A stretch of DNA of 64,000 nt from an uncultured Clostridia bacterium (GTDB taxonomy: Bacteria; Bacillota; Clostridia; Peptostreptococcales; Anaerovoracaceae). Below, one piece after another: positions 58,807 to 64,000 of the stretch. The first letter of the stretch is position 1; every line of letters starts with the position of its first letter. The translations under genes were made by a program, and so were the position numbers. The stretch spans positions 372,001 to 436,000 of the forward strand of contig CAKQXD010000001.1 of assembly GCA_934281605.1 (NCBI GenBank), read 5' to 3'. Under the pieces are notes generated by a model. The model did not search any database and had not been told where the DNA came from. It saw only the letters and a list, made by a program, of their open reading frames with translations.

Positions 58807-59346
58807 CTACATTCCAGCGATTTTTCTTACCGTTCCCGCCGTTCGTATGGTCAGCTTTTTACCGATATCCATGCTGGCGGTTTTCGACCACCAGTTGGTT
58901 TTTCGATAGTCCTTCCTGCTGAAGGACCAGAAGATGGCATTTTTATAAGGCTGAATCTGCTCCATGCCCGCTTTTGGCTCTCCGATTTCCGCAAAGACAT
59001 CGTCAAAGGTCGTCGGCGGCAGCATAAAAATCAGGTTGTCGTAGATTGCCTTATCTGCGCCGCCCCACCAGTCGGGAGCATGGCAAAGAATATCCTCCAG
59101 TGCGCTTTTTGTCATAACAAAGACAGGGATCTCCAAATCAAACTGCTCCCGGATCAGACTCTCGATCCGATCCGCCAGCTTCCCGGTATCCGCTTCATCG
59201 CTGGAAAACACTACATTACCGCTGTTGAAATATGTCTTAACTCCTTCAAAGCCAGCGGCCTCAAATCCCGCTTTTAACTCCGCCATGGGGATCTTGTTTT
59301 TCCCGCTCACGTTGATGCCCCTCAATAAAGCAATATATCGTTCCAT
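58807..59346 (-). CDS. DUF1697 family protein
   Basis: A 179-residue protein with the DUF1697 start (RYIALLRGINVSGKNKIPMAELKAGFEAAGF) and TYFNSGNVVFSS in the first half and FWSFSRKDYRKTNWW...KTASMDIGKKLTIRTAGTVRKI in the second. Function unknown; the family often lies near drug-resistance or repair genes. ATG at 59346 has GGGAGG 11 bases upstream. Confidence 0.9.
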   Translation of the reverse strand: MERYIALLRGINVSGKNKIPMAELKAGFEAAGFEGVKTYFNSGNVVFSSDEADTGKLADRIESLIREQFDLEIPVFVMTKSALEDILCHAPDWWGGADKAIYDNLIFMLPPTTFDDVFAEIGEPKAGMEQIQPYKNAIFWSFSRKDYRKTNWWSKTASMDIGKKLTIRTAGTVRKIAGM

Positions 59347-59430
59347 GACCGTAACCACCTCCCGAACCGTCCTGCAGCACTAGCTCTCTGCATCATACCA
59401 CATCCCCGGCCGCATCACAATTCCTGCACC

Positions 59431-60069
59431 TTAAAAGATCTGCCCCGGCAGTCTCAACTTCTCTTTTGGCGGGAAAGTGGCTTCAAACCGTTCAAATTCT
59501 TCCGGCTCTTTCTCACAGACAAAGTACCCTTCCGGATCTTTATAGCTGCCTGAAATGCCGTCCAGAAATCCCGGAATCAGTTCCTTGATCAGAAAATAAT
59601 CCGCATCGGGATCATCTTCGTAGCGAATGCCTTTCGTCTTGGCCGGGACGAACCCGGATTTTCCATAAAAATCGATGTTTCCGGTGATGGCCAGTGCTCC
59701 CGCGCCTAACTTTCTCGCCTGCTCCATGGAATAGTCCAGCAGACGCTTTCCATAGCCCTGTCGCTTATATGCAGGCGCAATGCCGATGGGTCCAAACGTC
59801 ATGATCGGTATGGCTCTCTGCCCCTCTTTTCCACCGTCGCACTGGATTTCCGAGCGAACATACATGACCTGGCCGATCATTTCACCGTCCAGTTCCATAA
59901 CAAAGTCCAGCTCCGGCACAAACGCCGGATCCTTTCGATAGCGATGAAGTACGAAGTGCTCTTTGCAGCCCGGACAGTATACGTTCCAAAACGCCTCACG
60001 CGTCAAATTTTCCGTTTCCCGGTAGTCCACCTCCTGTTCGAGACGAATGATAATATTATGTTCTGACAT
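59431..60069 (-). CDS. GNAT-family N-acetyltransferase
   Basis: A 212-residue acetyltransferase: acetyl-CoA loop in GIAPAYKRQGYGKRLLDYSME, TREAFWNVYCPGCKEHFVLHRYRK at the N-terminus, and a C-terminal extension. It resembles YhbS/EIS-like acetyltransferases that act on small molecules. ATG at 60069 has AAGGAGG eight bases ahead; the frame extends further without one. It is the last gene of a group with the four-TM protein and TetR gene. Confidence 0.87.
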   Translation of the reverse strand: MSEHNIIIRLEQEVDYRETENLTREAFWNVYCPGCKEHFVLHRYRKDPAFVPELDFVMELDGEMIGQVMYVRSEIQCDGGKEGQRAIPIMTFGPIGIAPAYKRQGYGKRLLDYSMEQARKLGAGALAITGNIDFYGKSGFVPAKTKGIRYEDDPDADYFLIKELIPGFLDGISGSYKDPEGYFVCEKEPEEFERFEATFPPKEKLRLPGQIF

Positions 60070-60136
60070 AGTATTTTCCTCCTTGCTTTTCATCAAAATT
60101 TTTACAGTTCCAGCGATTTCTTCTGGAGCTTGCCCT

Positions 60137-60550
60137 TCACCCCACAAAAACCCGCGCTACCTCCATCGTAACCACCTTCAGCACCACGCCGCCGGACATG
60201 ATGTAAAACCAAAGCTCCCGTGCGGCCTGCGTCTTTGCAATAGGCGTAGCGACAGCCGCCACAATGATCAGCAGCGCACCGATGCAGCCTATGATAGTCG
60301 GAATGCTGACCAGCGGGAACAGTCCCGGCGCACAGCTGCCGTCGATGACATGCTGTACGGATTTATCCAGTCCGTCCCGCGTCGCCGCAAAACAGCAAAC
60401 GATCAGACCGAAGACCAGCAGGATCATGCTCCTGCGACCCCAGCATGCGATCCCATCGTGATTGTAAACCGAATACCCGATAAACCCCAGCATTGCCAAA
60501 ATCATCAGCGTTGTCACCGTCGTGACCGTGCTCCCAAAATATAGTTTCAT
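60137..60550 (-). CDS. small four-TM membrane protein
   Basis: A 137-residue protein with four hydrophobic helices (about residues 10-28, 38-56, 80-100, 110-132) and a conserved-looking Cys in CWGRRSMILLVFGLIVCCFA. Unknown family. Located between the TetR and GNAT genes, so it may be the TetR target. GAAAGGAGAGCGAAATC precedes ATG. Confidence 0.8.
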   Translation of the reverse strand: MKLYFGSTVTTVTTLMILAMLGFIGYSVYNHDGIACWGRRSMILLVFGLIVCCFAATRDGLDKSVQHVIDGSCAPGLFPLVSIPTIIGCIGALLIIVAAVATPIAKTQAARELWFYIMSGGVVLKVVTMEVARVFVG

Positions 60551-60601
60551 GATTTCGCTCTCCTTTCAAAAAACAAAGCGCAGCGCATTACCGTTTATCG
60601 A

Positions 60602-61234
60602 TCAGCACTGCGGCTCTCCGTCCTTTCTGTAACCGGACTCCACCCGGTCGATAAACCGGTCGATATGTGCGGCCAGCAGCGGCGCAACCGGCTCCTTGTC
60701 CTCTGCACCATCATATATGCTGTAAAGCAGATACATCGGTCCGTAAAAGTCCAGTGCCAGCTGCATGGCATCCTCATCGCTGTTCGTCAGCTTGCGAAAA
60801 ATCGCCGCCATATACTCCGCCGGTCCTGTAGCCAGATAGTCGTGATAAAGCTGTGCCAGCTTAGGATCCCGGTACTGCTCCAGCGTCAGCATCTTGCGAA
60901 AATCAGCTGAAAACTTTTCCTTCGTCCAATGGTCAAACTGTGCGATGCTGTAAGCACGGATCTTTGCAAGAGGCGTATGCATGTACGCTTCTGCAAAGCC
61001 ATCCGGCTCGGTCTCCGGCATGTCGTACTCTTCGGCCCGCTCGTAGTCCATCTCTTCCATCCGTTCCACGATCCGGTCCAGGATCGCCTGCTTGCTGGCA
61101 TAATGCTTATACAGTGCCGCCTTGGTGATCCCCAGCTGCTTTGCGATGTCGCTCATGGATGTCCCCAAATACCCGCTCTGTGCGAACAGCTCCAGTGCCG
61201 TTTCTAAAATCTTCTCTTTTGTATCTGCCGCCAT
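60602..61234 (-). CDS. TetR-family repressor
   Basis: A 210-residue regulator with a TetR helix-turn-helix at residues 6-52 (KEKILETALELFAQSGYLGTSMSDIAKQLGITKAALYKHYASKQAI) and a helical ligand-binding domain. It probably represses its own operon through the operator at 61255-61298. Candidate effector: a cation or drug exported nearby, but the MATE gene is on the other strand 3 kb away. Confidence 0.93.
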   Translation of the reverse strand: MAADTKEKILETALELFAQSGYLGTSMSDIAKQLGITKAALYKHYASKQAILDRIVERMEEMDYERAEEYDMPETEPDGFAEAYMHTPLAKIRAYSIAQFDHWTKEKFSADFRKMLTLEQYRDPKLAQLYHDYLATGPAEYMAAIFRKLTNSDEDAMQLALDFYGPMYLLYSIYDGAEDKEPVAPLLAAHIDRFIDRVESGYRKDGEPQC

Positions 61235-61254
61235 AACGTCTCCCTTTCACCAAA

Positions 61255-61298
61255 AGTAACCGTTCGGTCACCATTATTATAGTTACCGAACGGTTACT
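61255..61298 (-). promoter_or_regulatory. TetR operator overlapping a promoter
   Basis: Two AGTAACCGTTCGGT half-sites in perfect inverted orientation (61255-61268 and 61285-61298) flank TATAAT on the minus strand. This covers the promoter of the TetR gene. Confidence 0.85.
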
Positions 61299-61338
61299 CG
61301 TCAAGTCGTTTTTTATTTTTCCTGCAAAGGCTCTGCCC

Positions 61339-61752
61339 TCACTTCCTGAAAAAGTGAAAATCGCAGCAGTTTCCGCCGTATCCCAGCGTCTTGGTCCGCG
61401 TAAATCCTATCTTTTTCAGACCTCCATAAGTCACGTCATCCTCCATCCTCGCCGTAGATGCATGCTTCTTCGCCGCAACCATATCGATCATATACTTCCG
61501 CAGGTATTCATAAGTGTCCTCTTCCGAGAACCCGTCTTCCTGCAAAGTCCGATACAGGGCTATCCGCGGGAGCACCGTCTGTGCCAGAGTCTTCATCTGA
61601 TTCTCCGACTTTCCCATCGTATTTTTGATCAGTTCATTAAGTGCCTTGTCCTGCCGTGCAAACAACGCATCGCCTCGCTTCGCGCCCAGCTCTTTTTCTA
61701 AAAATGCTTTAATCTGCTTCTGTTGTTTTATCTTCATCTCGATCGTGCCCAT
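61339..61752 (-). CDS. ATC-hydrolase-like short protein
   Basis: A 137-residue protein whose end (GYGGNCCDFHFFRK) recalls the CDFRF end of L-2-amino-thiazoline-4-carboxylate hydrolase-like proteins; members I know of are larger (about 200 residues), so this could be internally or N-terminally shortened. The N-terminal half is helical (KIKQQKQIKAFLEKELGAKRGDALF). The start may be ATG 61752 or 61737; neither ribosome site is strong. Confidence 0.6.
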   Translation of the reverse strand: MGTIEMKIKQQKQIKAFLEKELGAKRGDALFARQDKALNELIKNTMGKSENQMKTLAQTVLPRIALYRTLQEDGFSEEDTYEYLRKYMIDMVAAKKHASTARMEDDVTYGGLKKIGFTRTKTLGYGGNCCDFHFFRK

Positions 61753-61914
61753 CCTAACATTTACATTCCCTTATCCCATTTCATGATAACACATTATACC
61801 ACAAAAAGCTGTTTTAGCCTGATCGAGTGCTACGAAACTATACTGACACGCAACCTGGACTCCGTAGATACAGAGCAGACACAGATATGTCCGAAGCGAT
61901 CTTACCGAATACTC

Positions 61915-62135
61915 TCTAAGTACCATACTAAAAGTAACAGGTAAGAAAACGTTTTTCTTACCCGCTCCATAAGTCCTGCTCCGAGATTATAGCTTAGGAT
62001 CGGTTGTGCGCCCTGCACCAGTCCCGGCAGCAAAAGCTGATAAAAACAAAATGACAGGTGTTGTTACACCAAGTCCGGCAAGCGCCGCTTCCCCTTTGCC
62101 TAAAAATTCTTCCATTCCAAGATTTAGGTCGCAAC
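61915..62135 (-). pseudogene. decayed MATE transporter gene
   Basis: Two pieces of a MATE protein lie in different frames: EEFLGKGEAALAGLGVTTPVI followed by LFLSAFA (about 62020-62100), and then, one frame over, LLPGLVQGAQPILSYNLGAGLMERVRKTF-type sequence (about 61935-62020). The second block is the middle of MATE proteins. The N- and C-terminal helices are gone and a large middle part is missing. It is unrelated by position to the intact MATE at 56701. Confidence 0.7.
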
Positions 62136-62175
62136 AATCCAGCACCGCCTGAAATTCAGCCCTGAAACTCCTTCC

Positions 62176-62673
62176 CTAAAACCCCCACGGCACATACGCC
62201 GCCAGCACCACCGACGGAAGCATATTGGCAACATTCAGTTTCTTGCCCCACACCAGATTGATCCCGATGCAGAAGATCAGCACCGAACCGATGAAGGACA
62301 GATACGCGATGGCCGTCGGCGTCATCACCGGCGACACCACCTTTGCAAGAAGAGTAACGCCCCCTTCTAAAATAAACACCGGGATGGCCGAAAACGCTGC
62401 GCCATTACCCAGCGACGAGATCATCACGGCGACGATGATAAAGTCCAGCACGGATTTCACCGCCAGGGTGGAATAATCCCCCAGCAGACCGTCCTGAAGC
62501 GCCCCAACGATGGTCATGGCCCCGATAGAAAGAGTCAGCGTGGCAGTCACAAAAGCATTGACAAAGCTGGCGTCGCCGCTGTTTCCTGTTTTTCGCTTGA
62601 GCCACTCCCCGAAGCGTTCAAACCCCTGCTCGATCCCGATCAGCTCCCCGATGATCGTTCCCGTTCCAATCAC
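62176..62673 (-). pseudogene. N-terminally truncated DUF554 membrane protein
   Basis: A 165-residue frame starting at GTG 62673 matches DUF554 (about 230 residues) from its second helix on (IGELIGIEQGFERFGEWLKRK, FVTATLTLSIGAMTIVGALQDG, GAAFSAIPVFILEGGVTLLA). About 60 residues, including the first helices, are missing. GAGAGG lies before the GTG, so a product might be made, but it would lack part of the membrane domain. Confidence 0.65.
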
Positions 62674-62703
62674 TCTAGTATCCTCTCAAATTCCATATAA
62701 AGT

Positions 62704-63399
62704 CTATCTTTCCTGTTCTGTCTCTTCTAAAAACTCGTCTACCTCGTGGTTAAACTCCGCCGGGCACTTGTTGGCGATAAAATGATTTCCCTTTAAGATC
62801 ACCAGCTTTGCGTCCGAAATATTAGCCGCGATCTCTCTCGTATGGGATTCCTTGATCATGTCCCGGCTTCCGCAGATCACCAGGGTCGGCGCCATGATCT
62901 TTGCCAGCTCTTCCGGCCTGATGTTGGGATCGTTGACCATCAGCCCCAGTAGTTCGACGTTTTTCTTCGCGTCCGGCGATTTTTCTGCAAAGTGGGATGC
63001 GATACGATATCCGATCTCTATGGGCAGCTGGGTAGTCCGCTTCACGCCCTTGGCATCCAGATTTCCTCCGTTTAAAATCAGCGCCCGGACCATATCCGGG
63101 TGCTTCATGGCGAACTTCATCGCGATGTTAGCCCCGTCGGAAAATCCCAGGAGCACCGCCCGCGAAACCCCGTGCTCCCGCATAAACTCATACAGATCGC
63201 AGGCGAACTGCTCGATAGTAAACGGTGCTCCACCCCGTGGAGACTTGCCGTGTCCCCGCGTATCCAGTGCCATCACCCGATACCTGCCTTTAAAATATTC
63301 GATTTGATGCTGGAAATATGAACTGTCCTCCCCGTTTCCGTGGAGAAACAGAAACGGCTCGCCAGTACCTTTTTCCTGATAAAATAATGTGATATCCAT
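62704..63399 (-). CDS. alpha/beta hydrolase
   Basis: A 231-residue alpha/beta hydrolase with oxyanion motif FLHGNGED, nucleophile Ser in LGFSDGAN, acid Asp in CGSRDMI and His in KGNHFIANK. Substrate unknown; most such enzymes cleave esters or lactones. GAGGATACGCG precedes ATG. Confidence 0.9.
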   Translation of the reverse strand: MDITLFYQEKGTGEPFLFLHGNGEDSSYFQHQIEYFKGRYRVMALDTRGHGKSPRGGAPFTIEQFACDLYEFMREHGVSRAVLLGFSDGANIAMKFAMKHPDMVRALILNGGNLDAKGVKRTTQLPIEIGYRIASHFAEKSPDAKKNVELLGLMVNDPNIRPEELAKIMAPTLVICGSRDMIKESHTREIAANISDAKLVILKGNHFIANKCPAEFNHEVDEFLEETEQER

Positions 63400-63568
63400 C
63401 GCGTATCCTCATGTCAATTTCATAATCCCAGAATACCACAGATCCAGCGCCATTGCCAGAGTCCAAAACTCAGCCTATAAAAAAGATGAAGAGCAGCATT
63501 TCAGTTATGCTGTCCTCCATCATTTTTTGTTTTATATAGCTTTTGCCGTCGCTTCTGATTCTCTGATT

Positions 63569-64000
63569 TTATCTGACTTTACGCTGTCTGCAAAGCGCAT
63601 AAACGCCGCCCAGTACAGCGACTGCCATCAGCAGAGCCCATAAATCAACAAGGCTGTTATCCCCTGTTCCCGGAACACTTGATGCCGATTTTTCCCCTGC
63701 ATTTTTATCTGCATCATTCTTGCCCGATGGGTTTGTATTCGCCTTAGAATCCGATAATTTAGCGATCGTCTCTGTCTTCAGAATTGTGCCGCATTCAGTG
63801 CATTCCTTATGTCTGCTGCCTGCTTCCGCTGTCGTCGCTTCCTTGTCTACGATCCACTCCGATGGCATGTGAGCGTCAGCTTCCTTCGTCACGACTTCCT
63901 TTGTCTGCTCTCCAAATACACCGTTCTTAAAGGTCACGGTATACAAAGTAGTCTCCGGACTTTTGCAGCCATCCTTAGGGGTTACCTTTGTAACGGCTTT
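63569..64000 (-). CDS. sortase-anchored surface protein (C-terminal part only)
   Basis: The reading frame enters from beyond base 64000 and ends at 63569. It contains repeated immunoglobulin-like segments rich in Thr/Lys (VTKEADAHMPSEWIVDKEATTAEAG with CTECGT), a Ser/Asn/Lys linker, and a sorting signal: VPGTG in place of LPXTG, a hydrophobic helix (LWALLMAVAVLGGVYAL) and CRQRKVR. The N-terminus is outside the window. Confidence 0.85.
   Translation of the reverse strand, partial: KAVTKVTPKDGCKSPETTLYTVTFKNGVFGEQTKEVVTKEADAHMPSEWIVDKEATTAEAGSRHKECTECGTILKTETIAKLSDSKANTNPSGKNDADKNAGEKSASSVPGTGDNSLVDLWALLMAVAVLGGVYALCRQRKVR

Noticed and set aside
1..64000. Insertion sequences, integrases or prophage
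   Set aside because: No transposase, integrase or structural phage gene was found in any frame; only a MITE-like candidate remains.

Overview
The window reads as chromosome of an anaerobic, low-to-medium GC member of the Bacillota (class Clostridia). Support for this: a tRNA-Trp T-box leader in front of trpE, strong AGGAGG-type ribosome binding sites before almost every gene, glycyl-radical choline chemistry, an [FeFe] hydrogenase and a CooS-type carbon monoxide dehydrogenase homologue, a LiaS/NarL-like two-component pair, and a sortase-type surface protein. I cannot name the genus. No rRNA, tRNA, CRISPR array, transposase or phage module is visible. Most genes lie on the minus strand.

Layout. 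1-2051: start of a trpEG operon with promoter and Trp T-box. 2112-5350: an acidic-tailed membrane protein, a 600-base leader or spacer, and a hipBA pair whose toxin is internally deleted. 5427-13048: scattered housekeeping and accessory genes (MetE-like protein, flavin reductase, Xre/zinc-ribbon regulator, membrane ferredoxin, UvrA2-like ATPase) plus decayed genes (aldo/keto reductase, flavin reductase fragment). 13089-23805: an envelope cluster of five or six lipoproteins around homologues of Bacillus YdjG (zinc ribbon), YdjH (TPM domain) and YdjI (SPFH), without the PspA gene that normally accompanies them. 24450-28068: a 7TM sensor, histidine kinase and NarL-type regulator in one overlapping operon, next to a lone receiver-like protein.

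28136-54615 is the core: a bacterial microcompartment locus. One long minus-strand operon (49210 down to the terminator at 28136) encodes choline trimethylamine-lyase CutC and its activase CutD, shell hexamers, trimers and a vertex pentamer, two aldehyde dehydrogenase paralogues (one without its catalytic cysteine), a PduL phosphotransacylase, an alcohol dehydrogenase, PduS/PduT/GrpU-like redox-shell proteins, EutJ/EutP/EutQ/EutT-like accessory proteins, a putative transporter and, at its end, an [FeFe] hydrogenase-like protein and a divergent CooS. Expected chemistry: choline to trimethylamine plus acetaldehyde inside the shell, then acetaldehyde to acetyl-CoA, acetyl phosphate and ethanol. 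The operon promoter has a 20-base spacer and a dyad, the hallmark of MerR control, and a MerR-family gene lies just upstream in a second operon (54615 to 49698) with a second EutS/EutP pair and three proteins of unknown function (TPR, DUF4037, DUF4125).

54616-56245: a structured non-coding stretch with inverted repeats beside two orphan immunity-like genes. 56663-64000: a MATE transporter with an apparently leaderless mRNA, HAD phosphatase, DUF1697, GNAT, TetR with a clear operator, a small hydrolase-like protein, a decayed MATE gene, a truncated DUF554 gene, an alpha/beta hydrolase, and the C-terminus of an LPXTG-like surface protein running off the window.
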